Below are positions 1 through 8,614 of a stretch of DNA of 64,000 nt, piece after piece. How positions within the stretch are numbered: position 1 is the stretch's first letter; each line of letters begins with the position of its first letter. The DNA comes from Tenacibaculum jejuense. Its GTDB lineage: Bacteria; Bacteroidota; Bacteroidia; Flavobacteriales; Flavobacteriaceae. The position numbers were made by a program, and so were the translations under genes. The notes below the pieces were generated by a model. That model was not told the origin of the DNA and did not search any database. It was given only the letters and a program-made list of their open reading frames with translations. The DNA lies in assembly GCF_900198195.1 (NCBI RefSeq), contig NZ_LT899436.1, positions 2,013,001 through 2,077,000 of the forward strand, in the 5' to 3' direction.

Positions 1-1673
1 TAAAAGGGAATTATTATAAGAAACAGAATAATCTTGATTCAGCTAGACATTACTTTCATAAAACAATTTCTTTAGTAAAAAAGCCTAATTCAAGTTCTAG
101 AACAATTTTCTTTTTTAGAAGTGCTTGGGAAATGGAAAATCTCAAAGGTAATATTACAAACGCAATAAGTATAGCTCGAAATTTTATAGAAATATCAGAT
201 AAAGAGAAGTTTAAAAAAGATCTTATTTACGCGTATAATTACTTAGCAAGAAAAAATTTAATATTCGGTAAATATCAAGAAGCATTACAGTTCAACAATA
301 AAATTTTAAAAATAGCAGATGAGATAAATAATGTTGATATGTATGTAATTACTGCTATCGCTAAATCTAGAATTTTATCCTATTATTTAAAAGAAAAAGA
401 AAAAGCAGTAACATTATTAGATAGTTTATCTAAAATAGATTGTAGTATCGATTCAAAACGTCAGATTTACAGAAGATATGGAGTTTTAAATTTTTATAAT
501 AATGATTTTACTAAAGCAATTTCTTATTACAAAAAAGTTATACAGCTTACCAAAGAACAAGGTGTTTTAAGTAAAAGTTTTGAACGAAAAATAGACTTCA
601 ACAATAATTTGATAGAAGCTTATAATAATATTTCAGAAGCATTTTTAAAGATTAAAAAGAATGATATAGCTACTAAATATCTAGATTCTGTAAAACCTTT
701 ACTAGATGTAAATACTAAGAAAGTACATATTATTTCTTACATGAAATATCGTTTTTTAATTCATAATAGAACATTAAAAAATGAAGACGACATTTTAAAA
801 GAATACCTTTCATTTATTAAAGAGAGTACGAAGCAACAAGAAGAAAAAATAAATGAAAAACTCTACGCATTAGAATTAGCCAATGAAAAAGAAAAAATAG
901 CAATTCAAGAAAAAAATAAAACGATAATTGATAATGTAAAACTAGAATCTAGAAATATTAAACTTATAGCTCTTTCAAGTGTTGCCTTACTATTATTAGT
1001 TACAGGATATTTATTTTACAGGCAAAGAAATTACGCTTATGAGCGTCAAGAAATGCAAATTCAACAACGATTATTACGATCACAAATGAATTCACATTTT
1101 TCATTTAACACCTTATCTGTTATCCAAAATCAATTCTATGGAGATCAAAATATAGCAGTGAGCTATTTAGGTAAATTTTCTAGATTACTAAGACTTTTAT
1201 TAACAAATTCACTACAAAATTATGTTTTAATAGAAGATGAATTAGATTTATTAAAGCGATACATAGAATTACAGTTATTTCGTTTTCCTGATAGTTTTGA
1301 GTTTAATATAGCATTAGAAAATTTTGAAGAAGACGATATTTTATATATTCCGCCAATGTTAATACAGCCTTTTATTGAAAATAGTATTGAACATGGTTTT
1401 TCAACAATCAATTATAAAGGATGTATTCATATTCGATTAAAATTATTAGAAAAGTATATCGAATGTGTTATAGAAGATAATGGAGCTGGTTTGCAAAAGC
1501 AAAGAGTGGAAGGTAAAGAAAAAGAGTCTGTTTCTACTGATTTAATATCAAATTTTATTTATAAAACGACGAAGCAAAAGATTATCATTTTAGATAAGAA
1601 AAAACGAAATAAAGAAGAAAATGGAGTATATGTAAAGTTTTTAATTCCCTATAAATTAACAAATAATGATTAA
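1..1673 (+). CDS. TPR-containing LytS-type sensor histidine kinase (5' partial)
   Basis: Membrane sensor kinase of the LytS/His_kinase family, partner of the LytTR regulator that follows. The frame is open from base 3 to the ATG at 132, and the 43 upstream codons read like TPR helices, so the gene starts outside the window and 132 is only an internal Met. Counting from that Met, residues 1-230 are TPR-like helical repeats, 230-275 a Lys/Glu-rich coiled coil, about 278-296 one membrane segment, and about 310-513 the kinase. The phospho-acceptor is H322 in QMNSHFSFNTL, where most relatives have Pro-His rather than Ser-His. The N-box is visible (IQPFIENSIEHGF), as is the G1 box (EDNGAG); the C-terminal glycine box is poorly kept. 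The stop overlaps the next start by 8 nt, so the two are translationally coupled. The ligand is unknown. Confidence 0.9.
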   Translation, partial: KGNYYKKQNNLDSARHYFHKTISLVKKPNSSSRTIFFFRSAWEMENLKGNITNAISIARNFIEISDKEKFKKDLIYAYNYLARKNLIFGKYQEALQFNNKILKIADEINNVDMYVITAIAKSRILSYYLKEKEKAVTLLDSLSKIDCSIDSKRQIYRRYGVLNFYNNDFTKAISYYKKVIQLTKEQGVLSKSFERKIDFNNNLIEAYNNISEAFLKIKKNDIATKYLDSVKPLLDVNTKKVHIISYMKYRFLIHNRTLKNEDDILKEYLSFIKESTKQQEEKINEKLYALELANEKEKIAIQEKNKTIIDNVKLESRNIKLIALSSVALLLLVTGYLFYRQRNYAYERQEMQIQQRLLRSQMNSHFSFNTLSVIQNQFYGDQNIAVSYLGKFSRLLRLLLTNSLQNYVLIEDELDLLKRYIELQLFRFPDSFEFNIALENFEEDDILYIPPMLIQPFIENSIEHGFSTINYKGCIHIRLKLLEKYIECVIEDNGAGLQKQRVEGKEKESVSTDLISNFIYKTTKQKIIILDKKKRNKEENGVYVKFLIPYKLTNND

Positions 1674-2409
1674 AGCAATACTGATTGATGATGAGATTTA
1701 CATTAGAGAAATCGTAAAAGAAAAGTTAACAGCTAATTTTAAAGATAAAATAGAGATCATTGGTGAAGCTGGCACTGTAAAAGATGCCGTTACAATTATT
1801 AAAGAACTAAAACCAGATTTATTATTTCTAGATATACATTTAAAAGACGGAACTAGTTTTGATATTTTATCTCAAATAGATCATAAGAACTTAAGTATCG
1901 TTTTCATTACTGGTTTCGATGATCATGCCATTAAAGCCATCAAAGTAGGAGCCTTAGATTATATCATAAAACCTATTGATACTACCGAATTTAATGAAGC
2001 AGTATTGAAAGTAATAGAAAGTTATAAAGTAGATAATTTTACTGAGAAATCTGTTGAGGTTTCTAAAGAACATTTTACCAATACATCTGCTAAAAAGAGG
2101 ATTATTTTAAAGACTTTGGAAAACATTTTTATCGTTTATGAAGATGATATTTTTTATTGTAAATCTGAAGGTAATTACACAACATTTTATACCCAGAAAA
2201 ACGATAGAATAGTAGTGTCTAAACCAATTAAAATGATGGAAGAATTACTGTCTAAAGATATTTTTATTCGTTGCCATAAATCGTATTTAATTAATAAAAA
2301 ACATGTAATTCAATACAATAAAAATGGTCATTTAATTATAAATGAAACTCATAAAGTTCCTGTTTCTAGTAGACGAAAAGATTTTATCATACAAGAAATC
2401 TTTAAATAA
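1666..2409 (+). CDS. LytTR-family DNA-binding response regulator
   Basis: Cytoplasmic response regulator of 247 aa. Residues 1-120 form a CheY-like receiver with the acidic pair in LIDDE, the phospho-acceptor Asp in LLFLDIHLKDG and the conserved Lys in YIIKPID. Residues about 145-247 form a LytTR DNA-binding domain (CKSEGNYTTFYT, then FIRCHKSYLINKKHV, then PVSSRRKDF). The start overlaps the kinase by 8 nt. LytTR proteins typically bind two short direct repeats on one DNA face, about two helical turns apart. Such pairs occur 11 bp downstream of this gene and again before the peptide cluster, so both are its likely targets (inference). Confidence 0.92.
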   Translation: MIKAILIDDEIYIREIVKEKLTANFKDKIEIIGEAGTVKDAVTIIKELKPDLLFLDIHLKDGTSFDILSQIDHKNLSIVFITGFDDHAIKAIKVGALDYIIKPIDTTEFNEAVLKVIESYKVDNFTEKSVEVSKEHFTNTSAKKRIILKTLENIFIVYEDDIFYCKSEGNYTTFYTQKNDRIVVSKPIKMMEELLSKDIFIRCHKSYLINKKHVIQYNKNGHLIINETHKVPVSSRRKDFIIQEIFK

Positions 2410-2419
2410 TAAGATACAA

Positions 2420-2453
2420 GCGATAGTGAATTTATTTCTTACGTTAGTGAATT
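2420..2453 (+). promoter_or_regulatory. putative LytTR operator (13-bp direct repeat, 21-bp spacing)
   Basis: GCGATAGTGAATT (2420-2432) and ACGTTAGTGAATT (2441-2453) match at 11 of 13 positions and their starts are exactly 21 bp apart. That is two helical turns, the geometry known for AgrA-type LytTR sites. The pair lies just after the LytTR gene and 72 bp before the lipoprotein start. The same motif pair with the same spacing recurs at 3374-3407. That the neighbouring regulator binds here is inference. Confidence 0.6.
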
Positions 2454-2525
2454 GAATTTACACTTTAATACAAATACCTGATATTATATAAACTGAATAT
2501 TTAGTTTCAACTAAAATTATAAATT

Positions 2526-3296
2526 ATGAGTAAATTTAATGTATTGTGTTTTTTATCCTTACTATTAATATTTTCATGTTCAAAAGAGAATGAAACCATT
2601 GATAATATAGAAGTTACACAAACAATTAAACAAGTATCAAACTTAAAAGAGAGAAATAGCAGAGACTTTGGAGAAACACTGGTAAACTATGATGAAAATT
2701 TGCTACAATCTGTAGGTATTCTATTCTCAAAAGTATTAATAAAACATCCAAATGCAAGAGATTATTTTTCTGAAGTAATGAACACTATTTATAATAATGG
2801 AAATAGTGTTAGTTTAATTGATGTGTTAAATACTGATAACTCAATTAATCCTTTTCTAGAATCTTTTGAGATGGAATATTTAGAACTTTATGGTGATCCT
2901 TCTTTTAATTGTAGTAGACCTAATGAAGAAGAAGAACCACCGACTTTAGAAGTAGATTTATTACTGTTATCTCCCGTAGGATCATTTTCTAATTACCTAA
3001 ATGCTATTTTAAACGAACATTGTATCGAATTGTACTTTCCTAACGGTATAGATTATAATCTTCTTAAAGTTGATTTCCCAGAGGTTATTTCTTCAGCTCA
3101 TCCGTTAACAAATGCATCAACTAACGAATCGTATATAAATAGAGTAGAATGTAGAATAGAAACTTCTACTGTTGATGCTAATACACCTGGAAATGTTGTA
3201 ATTGCTAGATTTAAAAGACCACAAGGAAATCAAAGAGGATGTTTATATACAGAATATTCTTTTATTGAAGATTTTAGAACTTTTTTATCTAATTAA
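2526..3296 (+). CDS. hypothetical lipoprotein downstream of LytTR system
   Basis: Not recognised as a named family. The 256-aa product starts with a signal peptide and a lipobox (LLLIFSCSKEN; the Cys at about residue 18 would be lipidated), so it should sit in the cell envelope. The rest is acidic and soluble, with a Glu/Pro patch (NEEEEPPTLEVD, about 136-147) and four Cys in the mature part. A putative LytTR operator lies 72 bp upstream and a strong terminator follows. The position between the regulator and the double-glycine peptides suggests an accessory, immunity or sensing role, but nothing in the sequence proves it. Confidence 0.75.
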   Translation: MSKFNVLCFLSLLLIFSCSKENETIDNIEVTQTIKQVSNLKERNSRDFGETLVNYDENLLQSVGILFSKVLIKHPNARDYFSEVMNTIYNNGNSVSLIDVLNTDNSINPFLESFEMEYLELYGDPSFNCSRPNEEEEPPTLEVDLLLLSPVGSFSNYLNAILNEHCIELYFPNGIDYNLLKVDFPEVISSAHPLTNASTNESYINRVECRIETSTVDANTPGNVVIARFKRPQGNQRGCLYTEYSFIEDFRTFLSN

Positions 3297-3323
3297 TAGA
3301 CTACATAAATTTTTTAAAAATAG

Positions 3324-3356
3324 ATCCTCTCACCTAAAAAGTGAGAGGATTTTTTT
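3324..3356 (+). terminator. rho-independent terminator
   Basis: Perfect 10-bp stem (ATCCTCTCAC / GTGAGAGGAT) with a 7-nt loop, followed by six T. It ends the lipoprotein transcript and separates it from the peptide cluster, so that cluster needs its own promoter. Confidence 0.9.
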
Positions 3357-3373
3357 ATGACTTAAAATGAAAA

Positions 3374-3407
3374 GCGTTAATACATTTATCAATAACGTTC
3401 GTGAGTT
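3374..3407 (+). promoter_or_regulatory. putative LytTR operator before the peptide cluster
   Basis: GCGTTAATACATT (3374-3386) and ACGTTCGTGAGTT (3395-3407) start 21 bp apart, as in the pair at 2420-2453. The second box matches ACGTTAGTGAATT at 11 of 13 positions and the first at 9 of 13. The pair ends 56 bp before the first peptide start, a suitable place for an activator. It suggests joint control of lipoprotein and peptides by the adjacent two-component system (inference). Confidence 0.55.
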
Positions 3408-3463
3408 CTAGCTTGTATGAGGTTTATAAAGGTTTGATATTGGATGAATTAAAAATATTAATC

Positions 3464-3643
3464 ATGAAAAAAATATTAAATCTAAAAAGTACTCAGATAT
3501 TAGATAGGAGTACACAGCAAAAAATTAAAGGAGGCTGGGCTTCTTTTACTTGTGAAAATGCATGTAACGAAGGACCTTCTAATCCTTTCTACTTTAAATG
3601 TTTTTGTGCTTTAGAAGGCGACTCAGAAAAAAGAAAATTTTAA
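3464..3643 (+). CDS. double-glycine leader peptide precursor 1
   Basis: Small secreted-peptide precursor, 59 aa from the ATG at 3464. A longer GTG start at 3401 is open, but the ATG gives a leader that aligns residue by residue with the two following peptides, and the GTG lies inside the putative operator. The leader MKKILNLKSTQILDRS ends in IKGG at residues 23-24, a typical cut site for a C39-peptidase transporter. The 35-aa core (WASFTCENACNEG...) holds four Cys and a basic end. Such leaders are common in Bacteroidetes natural-product and bacteriocin precursors. No maturation or export gene lies in this window, and the activity is unknown. Confidence 0.8.
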   Translation: MKKILNLKSTQILDRSTQQKIKGGWASFTCENACNEGPSNPFYFKCFCALEGDSEKRKF

Positions 3644-3664
3644 TTATTAAATATTATCAGAATC

Positions 3665-3880
3665 ATGAAAAAAATAATGAATTTAAACGGAGTTCAAATA
3701 CTAGATAAAAGAACTCAAAAAAGTGTTACAGGAGGGTTATTTACTACAACCAAAAAAAAATGTGATAACAGTATCTGTTCTATTACACCAGGTAAATGTT
3801 GTGGATATGATAGTCATGGAAATTATGGCTGTGTTGTAGCGAACAGTGATATGGGAACACTTAATAATAATTGTAGATAA
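3665..3880 (+). CDS. double-glycine leader peptide precursor 2
   Basis: 71-aa paralogue of the preceding peptide, 21 nt after it. The leader (MKKIMNLNGVQILDKRTQ) ends in VTGG with the two Gly again at residues 23-24. The 47-aa core is Lys-rich at its start and holds six Cys, including an adjacent pair (GKCCGY), plus Gly, Ser and Asn. An even Cys number fits disulfide-bonded or otherwise cross-linked product. Probably co-transcribed with both neighbours. Bacteriocin, signalling and other secreted roles are all possible. Confidence 0.82.
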   Translation: MKKIMNLNGVQILDKRTQKSVTGGLFTTTKKKCDNSICSITPGKCCGYDSHGNYGCVVANSDMGTLNNNCR

Positions 3881-3894
3881 TTAAAAAAATAGAA

Positions 3895-4110
3895 ATGAAA
3901 AAATTATTGAATTTACCAGGCGTACAAATATTAAACAAAGCGACACAACAAGATATTAAAGGAGGAAAAGGTTTGACTACTTATAAATGTGCAGTTAGTA
4001 AAAAATGTTTTACAGCTTCAGATTGCATAAGTTTCAGTCCAAGATGTGTTATGGAATGTTTTGCTGCTCCGAATGGAGAAGAAGGTATTTGTGTGGGATA
4101 TGTTGCTTAA
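3895..4110 (+). CDS. double-glycine leader peptide precursor 3
   Basis: 71-aa third member of the cluster, 14 nt after precursor 2. The leader (MKKLLNLPGVQILNKATQ) ends in IKGG at residues 23-24. The 47-aa core has six Cys spread through a Ser/Lys-rich segment (YKCAVSKKCF, DCISF, RCVMEC, GICVGY). The leaders are conserved while the cores differ, the usual pattern for a family sharing one processing transporter. A terminator follows. Confidence 0.82.
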   Translation: MKKLLNLPGVQILNKATQQDIKGGKGLTTYKCAVSKKCFTASDCISFSPRCVMECFAAPNGEEGICVGYVA

Positions 4111-4130
4111 TAAGTAAAGTAAAGAATAAA

Positions 4131-4156
4131 AAAAGCTCGCTAATGGCGAGCTTTTT
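4131..4156. terminator. bidirectional rho-independent terminator
   Basis: AAAAGCTCGC and GCGAGCTTTT form a 10-bp stem around a 5-nt loop, with A and T tracts on opposite sides. It lies between the convergent peptide cluster (+) and M16 protease (-) and can serve both. Confidence 0.88.
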
Positions 4157-4179
4157 AAATATATAGACTTTTTTAAATC

Positions 4180-6963
4180 TTACTTTTCAGGATTTAAGAT
4201 TCCTAAAATAGGACCACTAGAAAGATATTTCTTAGCTAATTTCTGAATATCTTTTGCAGTAACAGCATTAACTCTTTCTTCAAAAGTAAATACATCATCA
4301 GGATTACTATTAGAGTAATCAATTCCTTGTAAAGTATTTAACCAGAACCTATTTTTCTTAATGTTATCTTTATGGTCATTAATCATTCCTTTTTTAGCTT
4401 TCTCTAAATCCTCAACAGACGGTCCGTTTTTAATTAAAGACTCAACTTCTGCGATAGAAATATCTTTTAATTTATCAACATTCTCAGGAGCACAAGGGAA
4501 TCCTATAGAGAAACTATATCTTCCATAAGGAAGTTTACTCATACCACTACGTGCACCAGCAGAATATACACCACTTTCTTTCTCACGTAATTTCTCAGTT
4601 AATTTAATTCCAACGACTTCACCAATAAAGTCAAATACTAAAGCATCTTTTTCATTGTAATCAGCTTCACCTTGATATCTAATACTTACTGTACTTTTTG
4701 GATCCTTTCCTTTAGAAACAACTTTTTTGTGAGATCCTGTTTTTGGACGGAAATCATGTACTTTATAAGACTCTTTAGAGTTTGTGCTAGGTAAACTTGC
4801 AATATATTTTTTAGCTAATTCAGTAAGTTTATTTTCATCTACATTTCCTACAAAATAAAAATTAAAGTCACTAGCATCAGCAAAACGTTCTTGATACTTT
4901 TTGTAAGCTAAATTATAATCAGCAGCTTCATATTTTTCTGGAGATGGGAATCCGTTGTAACGAGGGTTTCCTTCGTTCATGAAATCTCCCATTTCTTTTT
5001 GGAAGAAAAATCTAGGACTAGCTAATACGTTTCCTAAGAAACTTTTTTGTTTGTTTACAAATGATTTAAACGCTTTTTCATCTTTATTTAAAGCAGTAAA
5101 ATATAAGTGAACTTGCTGAAAAAGTTCTTCTAAATATTTAGGAGAAGCACTTCCAGAAAATCCTTCACTAATACTACCAATGTAAGGTCTAACTCGTGCA
5201 ATTTTACCAGACATCATTTTACTCATGTCATTTAAATTGAAACCGTTAATTCCAGCTTCTGTTAAACCACCATTAGCAAAAGATGTAGCTTTTAATTCCT
5301 CGTTAGTATATAAAGAAGTTCCACCATAACTGAATGCACTAAATAAAATTTCATCATTCTTAAAATCAGTTTTCTTAAAAGTTATTTTAGCTCCATTACT
5401 TAAAACTATTGTTTTTGAACCTAACTTGTCGTTTGTCATAGTTTTAGTAACAGTTCCTGCAGTTGGAACTTTAGTAATTAAAGAAGAAGCTACAGCTTTG
5501 TCTTCATAAGGCTTTAATTCTTTTGTTTTTACATCGTTTAAAGCTTTTAATACTTGCGCTTCAGTAACTGTCTTTTTTGGTCCAGTTATTACAACAACTC
5601 TATTGTCATCGTGTAAATAGTTTTTAATTAAATTGTTTACTTCTGATAATTGAATAGAAGGTAACATTTTAAGTGTAGTTTCATAACTCCACTCAACACT
5701 TGCTACAGGTCTATTATCTAAGAAACCACTCACTAAAGCACCTGTTATACGACTTGATTCTCTTTTGTTTCTATCTTTAAAAGATTTTTCAATACGAGAA
5801 ACAATATTCTTTTTAGCTCTTTCAAATTCTCCTTTTTGAAAACCGAAACGCTTCACTCTTTCATTTTCAGTTAATAATGCTTCTAAACCTTTTAATTGTC
5901 CCTCAGCACTAGTTCCTGCTTGCGATTGAAATGCTCCTCTATCTTTAGCTAATGTTCCACCATAGTAACTAAAACCGTAAGTAAATGGAGGATTTTCACT
6001 ATTTACTAATTCATCAAATCTGTTGTTGATCATTTGATCGAATAAGTTGTTGATTAAAGATTTTCTATATCCGTCTACTGTAGTAACTGGCTTTCTATCT
6101 TCACGATCTTTATACATAATCTCTACACTAGAGAATGGCGCTTCTTTATCTGCTTCGATTGCAATGAAAGTCTCTTTATGATTTTTTAAAGTGTAAGATT
6201 CTTTCTTTCTAGGATTTTTTACTGCTGGAATTTTAGAAAAATACTTTTTAATTTTTTCTTCTAGAACAGTTACATCTGCGTCTCCAACAGCAATTACAGC
6301 CATTAAATCTGGTCTGTACCAATCTTTAAAGAAACGACGAATACTTTCATGTTTGAAGTTTTCAATATTTTCCTTAGTTCCAATAGGCAAACGCTTTGCA
6401 TATTTAGATCCATATGCAATTTTATCAATATAATTTTCTAACATTCTAGAGTTTGCATCTCTACGAGAACGGTATTCTTCAAGAACAACACCACGCTCTT
6501 CATCGATGTCTTTCCCTTCTAATAAGGCTCCATGTGCCCAGTTTTCTATAATTTGAAAACCTTTGTCAAGTTTAGCTGGATCATCAGTTGGAATAGGTAA
6601 AATATATACAGTTTGATCAAATCCTGTATATGCATTTAAATGTGAACCGAACTTAACACCTATAGATTGTAGATAATCAACTAATTCGTTTCTTTTAAAA
6701 TCTTTAGTTCCATTAAAGTTCATATGCTCCATAAAGTGAGCTAAACCTAATTGATCTTCATCTTCTAAAACTGAACCAGCTTTGATTGCTAAACGAAGTT
6801 CTACTTTGTTTGCAGGTTTTGCATTTTGTTTTACAAAATAAGTCAATCCGTTAGAAAGTTTTCCTGTCTTTACAGAAGGATCATTTGGAATTTTTGTAGA
6901 CTGTGCTACGACTATTTGGGATACAAATAGTACAAGTGTAAATAGTTTTACAACTTTTTTCAT
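4180..6963 (-). CDS. secreted M16 family zinc metallopeptidase
   Basis: Pitrilysin-type peptidase of 927 aa, long enough for the two fused M16 halves. A signal peptide (MKKVVKLFTLVLFVSQIVVAQS) sends it to the periplasm or envelope. The inverted zinc motif HFMEH is at residues 76-80, and a downstream acidic helix (GVVLEEYRSRRD) supplies the third ligand region. The second half lacks an HxxEH motif, as usual. Monocistronic by position. It probably degrades peptides in the envelope; the substrate is not evident. Confidence 0.92.
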   Translation of the reverse strand: MKKVVKLFTLVLFVSQIVVAQSTKIPNDPSVKTGKLSNGLTYFVKQNAKPANKVELRLAIKAGSVLEDEDQLGLAHFMEHMNFNGTKDFKRNELVDYLQSIGVKFGSHLNAYTGFDQTVYILPIPTDDPAKLDKGFQIIENWAHGALLEGKDIDEERGVVLEEYRSRRDANSRMLENYIDKIAYGSKYAKRLPIGTKENIENFKHESIRRFFKDWYRPDLMAVIAVGDADVTVLEEKIKKYFSKIPAVKNPRKKESYTLKNHKETFIAIEADKEAPFSSVEIMYKDREDRKPVTTVDGYRKSLINNLFDQMINNRFDELVNSENPPFTYGFSYYGGTLAKDRGAFQSQAGTSAEGQLKGLEALLTENERVKRFGFQKGEFERAKKNIVSRIEKSFKDRNKRESSRITGALVSGFLDNRPVASVEWSYETTLKMLPSIQLSEVNNLIKNYLHDDNRVVVITGPKKTVTEAQVLKALNDVKTKELKPYEDKAVASSLITKVPTAGTVTKTMTNDKLGSKTIVLSNGAKITFKKTDFKNDEILFSAFSYGGTSLYTNEELKATSFANGGLTEAGINGFNLNDMSKMMSGKIARVRPYIGSISEGFSGSASPKYLEELFQQVHLYFTALNKDEKAFKSFVNKQKSFLGNVLASPRFFFQKEMGDFMNEGNPRYNGFPSPEKYEAADYNLAYKKYQERFADASDFNFYFVGNVDENKLTELAKKYIASLPSTNSKESYKVHDFRPKTGSHKKVVSKGKDPKSTVSIRYQGEADYNEKDALVFDFIGEVVGIKLTEKLREKESGVYSAGARSGMSKLPYGRYSFSIGFPCAPENVDKLKDISIAEVESLIKNGPSVEDLEKAKKGMINDHKDNIKKNRFWLNTLQGIDYSNSNPDDVFTFEERVNAVTAKDIQKLAKKYLSSGPILGILNPEK

Positions 6964-7059
6964 AGTAAATTGAAGTATTAATGATTGATGCGAATATACG
7001 CTGAAAGCAATTTAATTTTGCACTTTCTCTGTTAATAAGTGTTAATTATTGAGAATCTG

Positions 7060-7401
7060 TTACAGAATTTCTAAAATTTTTTGAGGAGGTCTACCGATTA
7101 CAGCTTTTTTATCGTGAATAACTATTGGTCTTTCTATTAATTTTGGATTTTCAACCATAGCTTTAATAATTTCACTATCAGTTAATTCTTTTCCTTTATA
7201 CTTTTCTTTCCAAATACTTTCATTCTTTCGAACTAAATCAATTGGAGAAATATTTAATAGTGTAATAATTTCAGTTAGTTCTGTTTCATTTAAAGTATCG
7301 TTTAAATATTTAACTACTGAAAACTCTTTTTTACTTTCTTCTAGAATAGCCAGTCCTTGTCTAGATTTTGAACATCTAGGGTTGTGATATATTTTGATCA
7401 T
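7060..7401 (-). CDS. arsC: ArsC-family (arsenate reductase-like) thioredoxin-fold protein
   Basis: 113 aa, full length for the ArsC/Spx/YffB family. The active-site motif RCSKSR places the catalytic Cys at residue 10, and the C-terminal part has IERPIVIHDKKAVIGRP, the Arg-cis-Pro segment of glutaredoxin-dependent arsenate reductases. No arsenic efflux genes lie nearby, so a general thiol role is possible. It follows prfB on the same strand with a 47-nt gap. Confidence 0.85.
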   Translation of the reverse strand: MIKIYHNPRCSKSRQGLAILEESKKEFSVVKYLNDTLNETELTEIITLLNISPIDLVRKNESIWKEKYKGKELTDSEIIKAMVENPKLIERPIVIHDKKAVIGRPPQKILEIL

Positions 7402-7448
7402 ATTTAAATTAATTATTAAAGTGAATTGTAAATAATATTTATAGAATT

Positions 7449-8543
7449 CTAGCGCTCTTTCTGTCCCATCATCATTAAATATGATTTTAAGAACGGGTTA
7501 ATGTTTCCATCCATTACAGCATCTACATTTCCAGTTTCATGAGCAGTTCTAACATCTTTAACTAGTTTATAAGGATGCATTACATAATTACGAATTTGAC
7601 TTCCCCATTCATTTTTCATCTTATTAGCTTCAATGTCTGCTCGAGCTGCTTGTCTTTTCTGTAATTCAATTTCATATAATTGAGACTTTAACATTTGTAA
7701 TGCAGTAGCTCTGTTGTCGTGTTGTGATCTAGAATTAGAACATTGTATCTGAATTCCTGTAGGTTTGTGATGTAATTGAACTTTTGTTTCTACTTTATTT
7801 ACATTTTGTCCTCCAGCACCACTAGAACGAGCTGTTGTAATTTCAATATCAGCAGGATTAATTTCAATTTCTATAGAATCATCAGCAACCGGATACACAT
7901 AAACAGATGAGAAAGAAGTGTGGCGTTTTGCATTACTATCAAACGGAGAAATTCTTACTAAACGATGTACTCCGTTTTCACCTTTTAACCATCCGAAGGC
8001 ATAATCTCCATCAATTTCAATAGTAACTGTTTTAATTCCAGCTGTATCTCCACTTTGATAATTTAAAGTTTTTAATTTAAAACCTTGTTTTTCTGCCCAC
8101 ATCGTATACATTCGAGTTAACATTTCTGTCCAATCACAACTTTCAGTCCCTCCAGCTCCAGCTGTAATTTGTATAACAGCACTTAAACTGTCACCTTCTT
8201 CAGAAAGCATATTTTTGAATTCAATATTTTCTAAGAATGTATTTGTTTTTTCAAATTGTTCTGTAATTTCATCCTCCTCAACATCGCCTTCTTTGTAAAA
8301 ATCATAGAGAACATTTAAATCTTCATTTAAAGCAACGATTTCATCATAATCATTTACCCATTTCTTTTTTAAACGTAGCGATTTCATTAAAGTTTCAGCT
8401 TCCTTAGGATTATTCCAAAAATTAGGATCGGCTGTTTTTTCTTCCTCGTTAGAAATTTCAATTAATTTCTGTTCTATATCTAAATAACCTTTAAGTTTTT
8501 CTACGCGTTCACTTATGTTTTTTAACTGGTCGTGTGTAATCAT
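7449..8543 (-). CDS. prfB: peptide chain release factor 2
   Basis: RF2, which terminates translation at UGA and UAA. The 364-aa frame is complete. The SPF stop-codon recognition tripeptide is at residues 199-201 (VRISPFDS), and the GGQ peptidyl-hydrolysis motif at 244-246 ([10 protein letters not shown]). In many bacteria prfB needs a +1 frameshift at an early CUU-UGA. Here the matching spot (KGYL-DIEQ, residues 18-25) reads TTA GAT in one frame, so there is no autoregulatory frameshift. Confidence 0.96.
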   Translation of the reverse strand: MITHDQLKNISERVEKLKGYLDIEQKLIEISNEEEKTADPNFWNNPKEAETLMKSLRLKKKWVNDYDEIVALNEDLNVLYDFYKEGDVEEDEITEQFEKTNTFLENIEFKNMLSEEGDSLSAVIQITAGAGGTESCDWTEMLTRMYTMWAEKQGFKLKTLNYQSGDTAGIKTVTIEIDGDYAFGWLKGENGVHRLVRISPFDSNAKRHTSFSSVYVYPVADDSIEIEINPADIEITTARSSGAGGQNVNKVETKVQLHHKPTGIQIQCSNSRSQHDNRATALQMLKSQLYEIELQKRQAARADIEANKMKNEWGSQIRNYVMHPYKLVKDVRTAHETGNVDAVMDGNINPFLKSYLMMMGQKER

Positions 8544-8548
8544 AATGG

Positions 8549-8556
8549 CAAAAATA
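8549..8556 (-). promoter_or_regulatory. possible -7 promoter element of prfB
   Basis: TATTTTTG on the minus strand fits the Bacteroidetes TAnnTTTG -7 consensus and ends only 5 nt before the prfB ATG. No clear -33 TTG is seen. If real, the transcript has almost no 5' leader. Confidence 0.4.
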
Positions 8557-8614
8557 AGGTAAAAAAAAGATTTAGTATTTTTAACAGCCTTTTAAATCTA
8601 AACCTAAGTATTAC

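Noticed and set aside
3401..3463. Extended GTG start for the first double-glycine peptide
   Set aside because: It would add 21 residues before a leader that aligns fully with its two paralogues from the ATG at 3464, and the GTG lies inside the putative operator.
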